This document shows, piece after piece, positions 26,679-34,995 of a stretch of DNA of 64,000 nucleotides (its first letter is position 1; the number at the start of each line of letters is the position of its first letter). Origin of the DNA: Filomicrobium sp. (GTDB taxonomy: Bacteria; Pseudomonadota; Alphaproteobacteria; Rhizobiales; Hyphomicrobiaceae); NCBI GenBank assembly GCA_017792465.1, contig CP051234.1, positions 3,194,501 through 3,258,500 of the forward strand, in the 5' to 3' direction. The notes under the pieces are model-generated. The model was not told where the DNA came from, made no database searches, and worked only from the letters and a program-made list of their open reading frames with translations. The translations under genes were made by a program, and so were the position numbers.

Positions 26679-27854
26679 ATGCAGGACTTCTACACGCTTC
26701 AGTACCCAATCCTGCTTGAGCAGATCTATGGCGCGGCAGCCGATCCCGCGCTGTGGCCGGACTTCGTACAGTCACTTTCCGATGCCTTCGGCGGATCGCC
26801 GTGTGCGCTGCATTTTCAAGACGATAAAGGTCGAAGCGACCCGCTCGTTCTGGGGGCGGGCGTTGAATTGTCTGGGCTGAGAGATTTCGAGCAGCATTTT
26901 TCGGCGATCAATCCCTATCCCAAGCTGGCCTTGCAGCAGTTCGAAGCCGGAACAGCTTTATGCGCGCTGCAATGTGCCGACAGCCGGGAGATGGAGCCGA
27001 CCGAATTTTACAACGATTGGATGCGCCCTAATCATTGGGCGCTCGGCCATATCGGCGCAGTTCTGTTTAATTCCAACAGCCGTACAGGCGTTCTGAGCGT
27101 TTCGCCAACATCTGTGCGCGCGCTCGATAACGTCGACCGGGACGTCAAAGCGCTCGGCCTCCTTATCCCTCACGTTTCGCGGGCGATCGAACTCAATCAA
27201 TTGCTCGTCAATGCGAATTTTGGCGGGAGCAGCTTCGATACGGTTCTCGATTGTCTCGATGCGGCTGCAATCGTCTTGTCGGCGAACGGGACTGTTCAGC
27301 GGTTTAACGCGGCGGCGGCGCAGCTGTTTGATGATCGGCACACAATCGCGCTTGATGGGCGGGGTGTACCCTACTGCATCGATAAAGACTCCAACGACCG
27401 GCTGCGAAAGGCGATATTTGCGACTTCAGGGATCAATTCCAACCGTGCTTCGGAATTGTTTCGCGTCGATCGCAGCAGCGGGCACAAGGTGCACGTTGGC
27501 TGCGTCTTGCGACTTCAGCCGAGCTGGGCGGATACGAATTCGGTGCGTCTTCGGGTGCTTTCGAGCATCAGCGATGGGCCGTCTCAGCTGATCGTGCTGA
27601 AAGAGATGGAGCACAAGCAGAAAATCCATCCCGAAAATCTGCGCAGACTTTTCGGCCTGTCACAGGCGGAGGCGCGCGTTGTTGCGGCGCTGGCGTCTGG
27701 GCAGACGCTGGCAGATTACGCCAAGGAAAACGCCGTCTCGCGCAATACGCTCAAATCGCAGATGTCGAGCACGTTCCAGAAAATGCACATCGGTTCGCAG
27801 ACGGAAATGCTTGCTATGCTCGCCAGTTTGCGCGGCATTCCAGGTTCGGAATAA
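26679..27854 (+). CDS. LuxR-type HTH transcriptional regulator
   Basis: This 391-residue protein has a C-terminal LuxR/GerE-type helix-turn-helix (LFGLSQAEARVVAALASGQ...YAKENAVSRNTLKSQMSSTFQKM). A large N-terminal region with PAS-like character (AAIVLSANGTVQRFNAAAAQLF) precedes it. I chose the ATG at 26679; a GTG lies directly before it at 26676. It follows hisA by 87 bases but is unlikely to be functionally tied to it. The signal is unknown. Confidence 0.85.
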   Translation: MQDFYTLQYPILLEQIYGAAADPALWPDFVQSLSDAFGGSPCALHFQDDKGRSDPLVLGAGVELSGLRDFEQHFSAINPYPKLALQQFEAGTALCALQCADSREMEPTEFYNDWMRPNHWALGHIGAVLFNSNSRTGVLSVSPTSVRALDNVDRDVKALGLLIPHVSRAIELNQLLVNANFGGSSFDTVLDCLDAAAIVLSANGTVQRFNAAAAQLFDDRHTIALDGRGVPYCIDKDSNDRLRKAIFATSGINSNRASELFRVDRSSGHKVHVGCVLRLQPSWADTNSVRLRVLSSISDGPSQLIVLKEMEHKQKIHPENLRRLFGLSQAEARVVAALASGQTLADYAKENAVSRNTLKSQMSSTFQKMHIGSQTEMLAMLASLRGIPGSE

Positions 27855-28112
27855 CGATGGCCTTTGGCTAACTTTTTAAGCGCGAAGTTCGGTGGGTCGC
27901 TGGACTCTGCGGCCTCACGCAACGGTGCGCGCCACTGAAATCATTCGGTAAATGCCACGACATTTCCATAGTTCGCCTCAACGAGAACAAAAATCGAACC
28001 TAGGCTTTACGGGTAGAGCGATTCATGCCATGTTCTAGGTATGTTCCACACCGAAGTTGGCCAAATGTTCCGCGTTCCAAAGGCCTTGATCCAAGCAGAC
28101 GAGAGCCCCACC

Positions 28113-28478
28113 ATGCGCACCTACCTGATCTCCTACGACCTTGCTAACCCGAACGCCAAAAAGCGCGCCCTTGCAGACGTCATCATGTCGACCGGTGATC
28201 GCTGGGCGCGGCCTCTGGAGCAGACTTGGTACGTTGAAAGCACCGAGACTGCGGAAGAAATCGAAGCGAAGATGTCCTGGATGCTCGGCGACGAAGACGG
28301 GCTGATCGTTCAGGCTATCGGCAACGGCAGCGTGTTGACGAATACGTCGCTGCGCTGGTTCCGCAAGCGTGACGGGTTGGCGAACTCTGGCGCCGTTGTG
28401 GAAGCTCTGCCGCAGGCGGCAGCCGATGCTGCCAACGTTGTGAGCTTCCCGGCCGGTGACGAAGCTCTCGCGGCCTAA
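28113..28478 (+). CDS. Orphan Cas2-like/SinR family protein
   Basis: This is a 121-residue protein whose first 87 residues fit the Cas2/VapD ferredoxin-like fold. The first strand, MRTYLISYDL, ends in an aspartate (D9) at the position of the Cas2 metal ligand. It is followed by a helix, a second strand (EQTWYVEST), a helix and a GNGSVLTN strand. An Ala-rich tail of about 35 residues follows. I chose the ATG at 28113 (GAGAG eight bases upstream) over an earlier in-frame ATG at 28041. No other cas gene or CRISPR repeat is in the window, so an adaptation role is unlikely; a stand-alone nuclease or RNA-related role is possible. Confidence 0.72.
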   Translation: MRTYLISYDLANPNAKKRALADVIMSTGDRWARPLEQTWYVESTETAEEIEAKMSWMLGDEDGLIVQAIGNGSVLTNTSLRWFRKRDGLANSGAVVEALPQAAADAANVVSFPAGDEALAA

Positions 28479-28500
28479 GTTCAGAGTTGAAGGTTGATTG

Positions 28501-28553
28501 GTCCGCCGCCGGTTTGTTGGGTCGAAGCGGCGGACACCCAACAAGCAATTTTT
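28501..28553 (+). repeat. Two interlocking perfect 9-bp inverted repeats followed by a T-run
   Basis: GTCCGCCGC (28501-28509) pairs with GCGGCGGAC (28527-28535). TTGTTGGGT (28514-28522) pairs with ACCCAACAA (28536-28544). The arms alternate, so the two stems exclude each other or form only a partial pseudoknot. A T5 run at 28549-28553 makes the second stem terminator-like. Confidence 0.6.
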
Positions 28554-28731
28554 ATGGATCGCGTTCGCCAGCTCTTTTTGAAGCGGACGCGATCTTAGAG
28601 TTTTGAGTCGTTGGACGCTGTCGGGGTGCAGGTCACAGCGTCTGCATGACGAGCGAAGGCAGCCTCTCTATTTCAGCGTGATCGCTGCCGGCAACCAATC
28701 CAAAAATTTTTTAAAGATGCGGACGGCAACA

Positions 28732-28762
28732 GCAGGGGAGCTGCGGCGACATGCTCCCCTGC
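28732..28762 (-). repeat. Perfect 10-bp inverted repeat downstream of hslU
   Basis: GCAGGGGAGC and GCTCCCCTGC form a perfect stem with an 11-base loop, about 85 bases after the hslU stop on the minus strand. There is no T-run directly beside it, so it is a weak terminator candidate. Confidence 0.45.
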
Positions 28763-28847
28763 GGCTGAAGGCTTGTCAGTGAAATGCGACCCGTGCGTTC
28801 GGGCTTAGAGCGTGTTGTGGCTCGTTTGGAGCGAGCTATACGTCGAT

Positions 28848-30170
28848 TTACAGGATGAACCGCGAAAGATCGGCGTCTTTGGAAAGTTCCCCGACGCGCT
28901 CGTTGATATAGGCGGCATCGATGGTGACGGTTTCGCCGTTGCGGTCGGAGGCCTCGAATGAGATTTCGTCAAGCACGCGTTCCATTACCGTCTGCAGCCG
29001 TCGGGCGCCGATGTTCTCAACGGATTCATTGACCGAAACAGCAGTGTCGGCGAGCGCGTCGATTCCGTCATCGGTAAATTCCAAGGTCAAACCTTCGGTC
29101 GCCATCAGCGCGATGTACTGCTTGATGAGGCTCGCTTCAGTTTCGGTCAGGATGCGGCGGAAGTCTTCGCGCGTCAGGGCCTGTAATTCGACGCGGATCG
29201 GCAGGCGTCCCTGCAACTCCGGCAAAAGATCTGATGGCTTGGCGACGTGGAAGGCGCCCGACGCAATAAACAGGATGTGGTCGGTTTTGACGGGGCCATG
29301 TTTGGTCGCGACCGTCGTGCCTTCGATCAGCGGTAACAGATCGCGCTGCACGCCTTCGCGGCTGACGTCACCGCTTGCGCGTCCGGCGCCATCGGAGCGC
29401 GAGCAGATCTTGTCGATTTCATCCAGGAAGACGATGCCATTGTTTTCGACTGCGGCGATGGCTTCGAGGGTGATCTCCTCCTGGTCGATGAGGCGGTCGC
29501 TTTCCTCGTTGATCAGGATTTCGTGGCTTTGCTCGACGGTCATGCGGCGTTTTTTGGTGCGGCCGCCCAGGGCCTTGCCGAGCATATCGTTGAGGTTGAT
29601 GGCCCCGAACGAGCCGCCGGGCTGGCCTGGGATTTCGAACATCGGGATGCCGCCCATGTTATCGGCGACTTCGAGTTCGACATCTTTGTCATCGAGTTCT
29701 CCGGCGCGGAGTTTCTTGCGGAAACTTTCGCGGGTGGCCGGTGACGCAGTTGCTCCCACCAGGGCGTCGAGAACACGTTCTTCAGCGGCCCTCTCGGCCA
29801 TGGTGCGGACGTTCTTTCGTTTGGCGTCGCGCACGATGGAGATGCCGACCTCGAGAAGATCGCGGACGATGCTTTCGACATCGCGGCCAACGTAACCGAC
29901 TTCGGTGAACTTGGTCGCTTCGACCTTCAGGAACGGCGCGCCGGCGAGTTTGGCCAGGCGTCGAGAAATCTCGGTTTTGCCGACGCCGGTCGGGCCGATC
30001 ATCAGGATGTTCTTGGGCAGAACTTCTTCCTTCAGATCGCCTTCGAGCTGCTGGCGGCGCCATCTGTTGCGCAAGGCGATCGCGACGGAGCGTTTGGCGT
30101 CATTCTGGCCGATGATGAAGCGGTCCAGTTCGGAAACGATTTCGCGGGGCGAGAAATTGGTCATCGGCAT
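28848..30170 (-). CDS. hslU: HslU, ATPase subunit of the HslVU protease
   Basis: This AAA+ unfoldase forms hexamers that feed substrates to HslV in the cytosol. The 440-residue protein has Walker A GPTGVGKT, Walker B in [11 protein letters not shown] and the C-terminal tail [11 protein letters not shown] that docks into HslV. Start choice is between two in-frame ATGs at 30170 and 30164. It follows hslV by 72 bases on the same strand. Confidence 0.97.
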   Translation of the reverse strand: MPMTNFSPREIVSELDRFIIGQNDAKRSVAIALRNRWRRQQLEGDLKEEVLPKNILMIGPTGVGKTEISRRLAKLAGAPFLKVEATKFTEVGYVGRDVESIVRDLLEVGISIVRDAKRKNVRTMAERAAEERVLDALVGATASPATRESFRKKLRAGELDDKDVELEVADNMGGIPMFEIPGQPGGSFGAINLNDMLGKALGGRTKKRRMTVEQSHEILINEESDRLIDQEEITLEAIAAVENNGIVFLDEIDKICSRSDGAGRASGDVSREGVQRDLLPLIEGTTVATKHGPVKTDHILFIASGAFHVAKPSDLLPELQGRLPIRVELQALTREDFRRILTETEASLIKQYIALMATEGLTLEFTDDGIDALADTAVSVNESVENIGARRLQTVMERVLDEISFEASDRNGETVTIDAAYINERVGELSKDADLSRFIL

Positions 30171-30242
30171 AGTTTCATCTTGTGTGGGGCGGCAAAGGAA
30201 AGCTGGCGCGCTAGGGCGCAGAAATCACGGTCGTTCGAGCTG

Positions 30243-30821
30243 TCAGGCCGGGCTCTCTAGGCTTTCCACGACGAATGAGCTGTTGGTGTAGACGCAGATT
30301 TCAGAGGCGATTTCCATCGCCTTGCGGGCGATCTCTTCGGCTTCCAGCGGCTGATCAAGAAGGGCGCGTGCGGCAGCCAGAGCGTAATTTCCGCCTGAGC
30401 CGATACCCATGACGTGCTTTTCAGGCTCAAGTACGTCGCCGGTGCCGGTCAGGACCAGCGTGACGTTCTGATCGGCGACGATCATCATGGCTTCGAGGCG
30501 GCGCAAATAGCGGTCGGTGCGCCAGTCCTTGGCGAGTTCGACGGCGGCGCGCATCAGCTGGCCGGGGTATTTGTCGAGCTTGGCCTCCAGCCGTTCAAAC
30601 AGAGTGAAGGCATCGGCTGTTGCGCCGGCGAAACCGGCGATAACGTCGCCGCGGCCAAGGCGCCGGACCTTTTTCGCGTTCGACTTGATGACCGTCTGGC
30701 CGAGGCTCACCTGACCGTCGCCGGCTATGACGACGTGGCCGTTCTTGCGGACTGTCAGGATCGTGGTGGCATGCCAGCTTTGCGGGCCGGAGGATGCCTG
30801 TGCTTCATGGTTCATGTTCAT
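30243..30821 (-). CDS. hslV: HslV, peptidase subunit of the HslVU protease
   Basis: This N-terminal-threonine peptidase forms a double-hexamer ring. The 192-residue protein has the catalytic Thr in WHATTIL after a short propeptide, then [15 protein letters not shown] and the Gly-rich [17 protein letters not shown]. It is the first gene of hslV-hslU and divergent from hisB, the common arrangement in Hyphomicrobiales. A heat-shock-like promoter sequence lies just upstream. Confidence 0.97.
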   Translation of the reverse strand: MNMNHEAQASSGPQSWHATTILTVRKNGHVVIAGDGQVSLGQTVIKSNAKKVRRLGRGDVIAGFAGATADAFTLFERLEAKLDKYPGQLMRAAVELAKDWRTDRYLRRLEAMMIVADQNVTLVLTGTGDVLEPEKHVMGIGSGGNYALAAARALLDQPLEAEEIARKAMEIASEICVYTNSSFVVESLESPA

Positions 30822-30829
30822 CGCTGCTC

Positions 30830-30859
30830 GATAAGGGGGCTTGCTGCTTGCGTGTCAAG
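30830..30859 (-). promoter_or_regulatory. Candidate sigma-32 (RpoH) promoter of hslVU
   Basis: Read on the minus strand, CTTG is followed after 18 bases by CCCTTATC, close to the alphaproteobacterial heat-shock promoter pattern. The -10 part ends only about nine bases before the hslV start codon, so a transcript from it would be nearly leaderless. That weakens the call. Confidence 0.35.
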
Positions 30860-31067
30860 TCTCAGGAGAGGCGCTGCCGCTTGGGTGAGACGCCGGTATC
30901 AGGCCATTTGCCGATCCATTTCATGCTTCTACACATCATGCTTCCGCTGGCCCCTTTGGCTTACACCTGATAAATGCTCACGTTAACCGGCTGGAAACTC
31001 TGGCGCGTCAGCCTTTTTGCCGACGACGAAGAAGAAACTCAGCCAACTAGTTTTTGAGGATGGGCCC

Positions 31068-31670
31068 GTGAGCGCACCGGGAAATCGCACAGCCAAGCTG
31101 GAACGCAAGACCAAGGAGACCGAAATCTCCGTGGAGGTCGACCTCGACGGGACGGGTGCTTATGACATCTCGACCGGCGTCGGCTTCCTCGATCACATGC
31201 TTGAGCAGTTGGCGCGGCACTCGCTCATCGACATTCGCCTGAAAGCCAAGGGTGATCTGCACATCGATTCCCACCACACCGCGGAAGACTGCGGGATTGC
31301 GCTGGGGCAGGCCTTCAAGCAGGCAATCGGCGACAAAAAAGGGATCACGCGATATGCCGACGTGCATCTGCCGATGGATGAATGCCTCACAAGGGTCGCG
31401 ATTGACGTCTCCGGCCGGCCGTTCCTGGTCTGGAAGGTCGAGTTTCCGCGCGAAAAGGTAGGCGAATTCGATACCGAATTGTTCCAGGAATGGTTCCAGG
31501 CGTTCGTCCAGAACTCTGGAATTACCTGCCATGTTGCCAATATCTATGGCGACAATAGCCATCATATTGCCGAGACTTGCTACAAGGGTTTGGCCCGTGC
31601 CTTGCGACAGGCGATCGAGTTAGATCCTCGGCAAAAAGGCCGTGTGCCTTCGACAAAAGGAACCTTGTAG
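31068..31670 (+). CDS. hisB: HisB, imidazoleglycerol-phosphate dehydratase
   Basis: This enzyme dehydrates imidazole glycerol phosphate in histidine biosynthesis. The 200-residue monofunctional protein shows the metal-binding motifs [30 protein letters not shown] and [21 protein letters not shown] chose the GTG at 31068 because GAGGA at 31056-31060 lies seven bases upstream; a TTG at 31017 would add 17 residues. It heads the operon hisB-DUF2628-hisH. Confidence 0.95.
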   Translation: MSAPGNRTAKLERKTKETEISVEVDLDGTGAYDISTGVGFLDHMLEQLARHSLIDIRLKAKGDLHIDSHHTAEDCGIALGQAFKQAIGDKKGITRYADVHLPMDECLTRVAIDVSGRPFLVWKVEFPREKVGEFDTELFQEWFQAFVQNSGITCHVANIYGDNSHHIAETCYKGLARALRQAIELDPRQKGRVPSTKGTL

Positions 31671-31674
31671 CGAT

Positions 31675-32121
31675 ATGCTGTTTACTCTCAGCCGAATTGG
31701 AGCCTCGAACCGCGTGGTTGCCTACACTGTTCATGAACCGCCAGTCCCCAAGCAAAGCCCGCAAGATCAGGCCGAGGCGCTTGTCTTTGTGCGCGACGGG
31801 TTCAACTGGTTTGCGTTCTTCCTGGCACCCATTTGGATGTTGGTTAACCGGCTTTGGGTGGCACTCATTGCCTATCTCGTTATCGCAGCAGGTCTTTTTG
31901 GGACGCTGGCAGCCATCGGGATTGCACCAGAGTGGGTCGGTCTTGCTTCCATTGCCCTTAACCTGCTGGTCGCGCTTGAGGCCGATTCAATTCAGCGCTG
32001 GACGCTTGAATTGCGCGGCTGGCAGATGATCGGCTCGGTCAGCGGGGCCAATATGCGCGAATGCGAGCGGCGCTTCTTCGAAGGCTGGGTGCGCCGCCAG
32101 CCGGTAGCTGGGGTCGAATAG
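31675..32121 (+). CDS. DUF2628 membrane protein
   Basis: This 148-residue protein begins five bases after the hisB stop. It carries the DUF2628 hallmark VAYTVHEPP and [22 protein letters not shown], then three hydrophobic segments. Family members often begin at the VAYTVHEPP stretch, which here would mean the GTG at 31714. It commonly lies between hisB and hisH in alphaproteobacteria. Function unknown. Confidence 0.83.
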   Translation: MLFTLSRIGASNRVVAYTVHEPPVPKQSPQDQAEALVFVRDGFNWFAFFLAPIWMLVNRLWVALIAYLVIAAGLFGTLAAIGIAPEWVGLASIALNLLVALEADSIQRWTLELRGWQMIGSVSGANMRECERRFFEGWVRRQPVAGVE

Positions 32122-32128
32122 GGCTTCG

Positions 32129-32782
32129 ATGCAGACGGCGGTTATTATCGATTACGGTTCGGGCAATCTCCATTCCGCCGGCAAGGCGCTGGAGCGGGCT
32201 GCGCGCGAGAGTGAAGCCAACGCGCGGGTTCTGATAACGTCGGACCCGACGGCGGTCGCGGCTGCCGATCGCGTGATCCTGCCGGGTGTCGGGGCATTCG
32301 CGGACTGCCGCGCCGGGCTGGAGGCTGTGCCGGGTCTGCTGCCGGCGCTTGTCGACGTCGTGATGGAAAAGCAGCGGCCCTATCTTGGTATTTGTGTCGG
32401 CATGCAGCTGATGGCTTCACGCGGCCTGGAATTTGGCGTGACGGAAGGCTTTGGCTGGATCCCGGGCGAGGTCCGCGCGATTGAGCCTGACAACCCCGGG
32501 CTCAAGATCCCGCACATGGGCTGGAATACGCTGACGCAGCTGCGCGACCACCCGCTGCTTGAGGGGATCAAGACGGGCCCCGACGGGCTGCACGCCTATT
32601 TCGTGCACTCCTATCACCTGGTGCCGGAGAGCCGCGAGCATGTCGTGGCCGAGGCCGACTATGGCGGGGCGATCACGGCGATGGTGGCGCGCGACCATAT
32701 CGCCGGGACGCAGTTCCACCCTGAAAAGAGCCAGACTCTGGGTCTGAAGTTGTTGGCGAACTTCCTATGTTGGAAGCCTTGA
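32129..32782 (+). CDS. hisH: HisH, glutamine amidotransferase subunit of imidazole glycerol phosphate synthase
   Basis: This protein supplies ammonia from glutamine to HisF. The 217-residue class I amidotransferase has the nucleophile in [11 protein letters not shown] and the catalytic His-x-Glu in GTQFHPEKS. It starts at ATG 32129, seven bases after the DUF2628 stop. Its partner HisF is not in the window. Confidence 0.96.
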   Translation: MQTAVIIDYGSGNLHSAGKALERAARESEANARVLITSDPTAVAAADRVILPGVGAFADCRAGLEAVPGLLPALVDVVMEKQRPYLGICVGMQLMASRGLEFGVTEGFGWIPGEVRAIEPDNPGLKIPHMGWNTLTQLRDHPLLEGIKTGPDGLHAYFVHSYHLVPESREHVVAEADYGGAITAMVARDHIAGTQFHPEKSQTLGLKLLANFLCWKP

Positions 32783-32846
32783 TTCTCGCTCACGGCTGAT
32801 CCGAGCTTTGCTCGGGCCTCCGCGGGGGCGGCGTTTGCGCCGGGCC

Positions 32847-32901
32847 GCGGCCTTGATAGCGTTTCCAAAAATAGGAAACGCTATCCTGTGCAATAGGGTG
32901 C
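32847..32901 (+). repeat. Hairpin repeat family 1, copy a
   Basis: The unit begins GCGGCCTTGATAGCG. It holds a perfect 12-bp inverted repeat (GATAGCGTTTCC at 32855-32866 with GGAAACGCTATC at 32874-32885). A related copy lies at 33008-33061. Confidence 0.75.
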
Positions 32902-32935
32902 TCCTAGAGAAACACTTTCGGGTCTTCTTGTTTGC

Positions 32936-32960
32936 TCAACATTCGGCAGGCCGATGTTGA
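32936..32960 (+). repeat. Hairpin repeat family 2, copy at 32.9 kb
   Basis: TCAACAT and TGTTGA-type arms enclose a TCGG/CCGA stem extension, preceded by TTTGC. It resembles the units at 49.4 kb and 60.8 kb. Confidence 0.55.
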
Positions 32961-33007
32961 AGCTCGTTCCTCGTCAGGGTGAGCAGGTTGGACCTTCTAG
33001 TCTGATT

Positions 33008-33061
33008 GCGGCCTTGATCGCGATTTCAGGAGTTCTGAAAACGCTATCCCGTGCACTGGGT
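33008..33061 (+). repeat. Hairpin repeat family 1, copy b
   Basis: This is a second copy of the unit at 32847, with GCGGCCTTGATCGCG at the left and ACGCTATCCCGTGCA at the right. The inner stem is changed on both sides (TTTCAG with CTGAAA), so the hairpin is kept although the sequence differs. Confidence 0.7.
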
Positions 33062-33095
33062 CGCCCACACGTCATGACGCGCGCTTCAGCTGGGC

Positions 33096-34700
33096 TCATT
33101 CAACGCCGATGAGGCGATCGACGGGGGCGAAGTCGTCGGTGAGGACGATTGGCTGGGCGGTGGCGGCGCGCAGTTTTTGCACGCCGGCATCTGAGAAACG
33201 GTGCCACGACGAGGTCGGGTCGACTTTTGAAAAGATATCGGCTTTGGCCGTGGCAGTCTGGGCCGCCAGCAGCACGAAGGTCTGGCGTTCTCCCTGGCCG
33301 TAAGGTCGCCAGATTTCGACGACCGAAAAGGCCTTCTGCAATGTGTCGTAAATCGATAAGGCCAGGCGCGGTTTGGCGCCGTTATCGACGACGTTCATAA
33401 GGTAAGCTCCGCCCTTTTTCAGGCGGCTGGCGACGAGCTCAAAGAACTCCTGTGTTACGAGATGCTGCGGGATAGCGATGTCATGAAACGCGTCGCCGAC
33501 GATGACGTCGAAGCTCGCCTCGGGCTCTTTGGCCAACGCGCTGCGGGCGTCCTGGTTGATGATCTTGAGGCGCGGACTTTTCGGTAGCCAGAAGCTTTTG
33601 TGCGCGATCCGCGTGACGTCAGGGTCGACCTCAGCGACGGTCAATTGCGAATCGGCATGGGTGGTGAGCCAGGCTCTCGGCAGCGTGTAAGCGCCGCCGC
33701 CGATGAAGAAAGCCGAGAATGGCGCGGCTTGGTGTTCGTTCGTCCTGGAGTGGTCGATCTTACGGATGCTGACGAGAGCGTCTTGGGCTTCGACATAAGG
33801 CGTCAGGAAGGTGGCAGGGCGGTCCTTGAGGTTGGTGCCGTGCCCGAGGTTATCGAGCACCATAGTCCGAGCCGGGATGCCGACGTCGCGGGTGATGTCG
33901 ATGACGCGGATGCAGTAGTAGGCGCTTTCCTTGGTGCAGTTCTCGACGAACGCCTGCACGCTGCGGCCCCAGAGGAACAGTCCGGCGGCCAGTATTGCTG
34001 CAACGACAACCGGGGTCAGGCTGCCACTTGAAGTGAACGCCTTGCCTTCGCGCCAACGGTGCTCGGCAAAGAGCGCCGCGGCCATGGCGAAGTAGAGCAC
34101 CGCGACCGTCAGGATGGTGCGGATGGAGCCGAAATAGGAAATGAAGACGTATCCGGCTGCCAGCGTGCCTGCGATGCTGCCCATCGCGCCGATTGCGTAG
34201 AACGCGCCCAAGAGTTGACCCATGCGGCCCGGGGCTTCGTCGATGGCGAGTTTGGTCAAGGCGGGGGATGGGATGCCGACGAAAAAGCTCGGCAGGAAGA
34301 ACAGAAGCGTCGTCAGGATCAGGATTGTTGGCACTGTTGGCAGGCCGAGGAACAAGACCGGCCCGGATAGTGTGCGCAGGAGGATGAGGCTCAACAGGGC
34401 GCTCAGTCCGGCCAGAAGCAGGCTCAAGGCGATGCCGCGTCGGGCGTAACCGCCTTCTTTGCCGGCAAGCCAGCCGCCGACCCAGTGACCGGCCGAAAAG
34501 CCCGCCAATACAACCGCGATCACCGCCGTCCAGGTGTAAAGCGACATGCCGAGATACGGCGCGATCATGCGCCCCGCGACGATTTCGATGACGAGACCGC
34601 AGGCCGCTGACAAGCCAGTGATGGCAAGGTACAAGGCGATCGATAGGTTTCGGCCGTTTGGGAGGTTGGCTTCCGGCGAAGCGTCGCTTTGGGCTGTCAT
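33096..34700 (-). CDS. Membrane-bound spermidine synthase-like protein (fused MFS/spermidine synthase)
   Basis: This is a 534-residue protein. The first 270 or so residues form a multi-helix membrane domain (LAITGLSAACGLVIEIVAGRMIAPYLG). The C-terminal part is a SpeE-like SAM-binding fold (FFIGGGAYTLPRAWL, LTVAEVDPDV, FDVIVGDAFHDIAIP). The DAFHD stretch resembles the aminopropyltransferase catalytic loop, but the substrate of these fused proteins is generally unproven. It is a single gene, divergent from rlmN. Confidence 0.86.
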   Translation of the reverse strand: MTAQSDASPEANLPNGRNLSIALYLAITGLSAACGLVIEIVAGRMIAPYLGMSLYTWTAVIAVVLAGFSAGHWVGGWLAGKEGGYARRGIALSLLLAGLSALLSLILLRTLSGPVLFLGLPTVPTILILTTLLFFLPSFFVGIPSPALTKLAIDEAPGRMGQLLGAFYAIGAMGSIAGTLAAGYVFISYFGSIRTILTVAVLYFAMAAALFAEHRWREGKAFTSSGSLTPVVVAAILAAGLFLWGRSVQAFVENCTKESAYYCIRVIDITRDVGIPARTMVLDNLGHGTNLKDRPATFLTPYVEAQDALVSIRKIDHSRTNEHQAAPFSAFFIGGGAYTLPRAWLTTHADSQLTVAEVDPDVTRIAHKSFWLPKSPRLKIINQDARSALAKEPEASFDVIVGDAFHDIAIPQHLVTQEFFELVASRLKKGGAYLMNVVDNGAKPRLALSIYDTLQKAFSVVEIWRPYGQGERQTFVLLAAQTATAKADIFSKVDPTSSWHRFSDAGVQKLRAATAQPIVLTDDFAPVDRLIGVE

Positions 34701-34995
34701 GTTGGTGGTGTCGGCCTCCCGGTTGCCGGTCGTTTTTGATTGTCGTTGCCGGCCTTAGCATAGGGCGGCGATGTCCGAAACGGGAAGTCTGCGGCTTGAA
34801 AGCGGTGCTGTCCCAATGTCAGGACTGCGGCATTCAGGTCATGAACGGGGTTAACGCGCCCGGTTTATCTGGCGAAAGCGCCGAAGTTCGCTATTTATAA
34901 GCGTTGCGCCTGAGATGGCCGCGTTGCGTCGGCGCTATTCGGTGAATTGCCGCGTGTTTGGTGCGCGCCAATGTTTTTGAAACGAAGAGAGAGCG

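Larger units (their letters stand above)
28479..28847. other. Hairpin-rich intergenic region between convergent genes
   Basis: These 369 bases lie between the Cas2-like gene and the convergent hslU. There is no convincing open frame. Five inverted repeats follow each other, at 28501-28535, 28514-28544, 28558-28593, 28614-28642 and 28732-28762. The first two interlock. The region may hold a structured RNA or serve as transcription termination for both genes. Confidence 0.5.
32783..33095. other. Intergenic region with repeats, no gene
   Basis: These 313 bases between the convergent hisH and the spermidine-synthase-like gene contain three hairpin-forming repeats (listed separately) and no coding frame of note. 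Confidence 0.6.

Noticed and set aside
28113-28847. CRISPR array beside the Cas2-like gene
   Set aside because: The inverted repeats here are all different from one another and not evenly spaced; there is no repeated direct unit with spacers.
34059-34370. Plus-strand frames opposite the spermidine-synthase-like gene
   Set aside because: They are antisense to conserved membrane helices and have charge-rich, structureless products.
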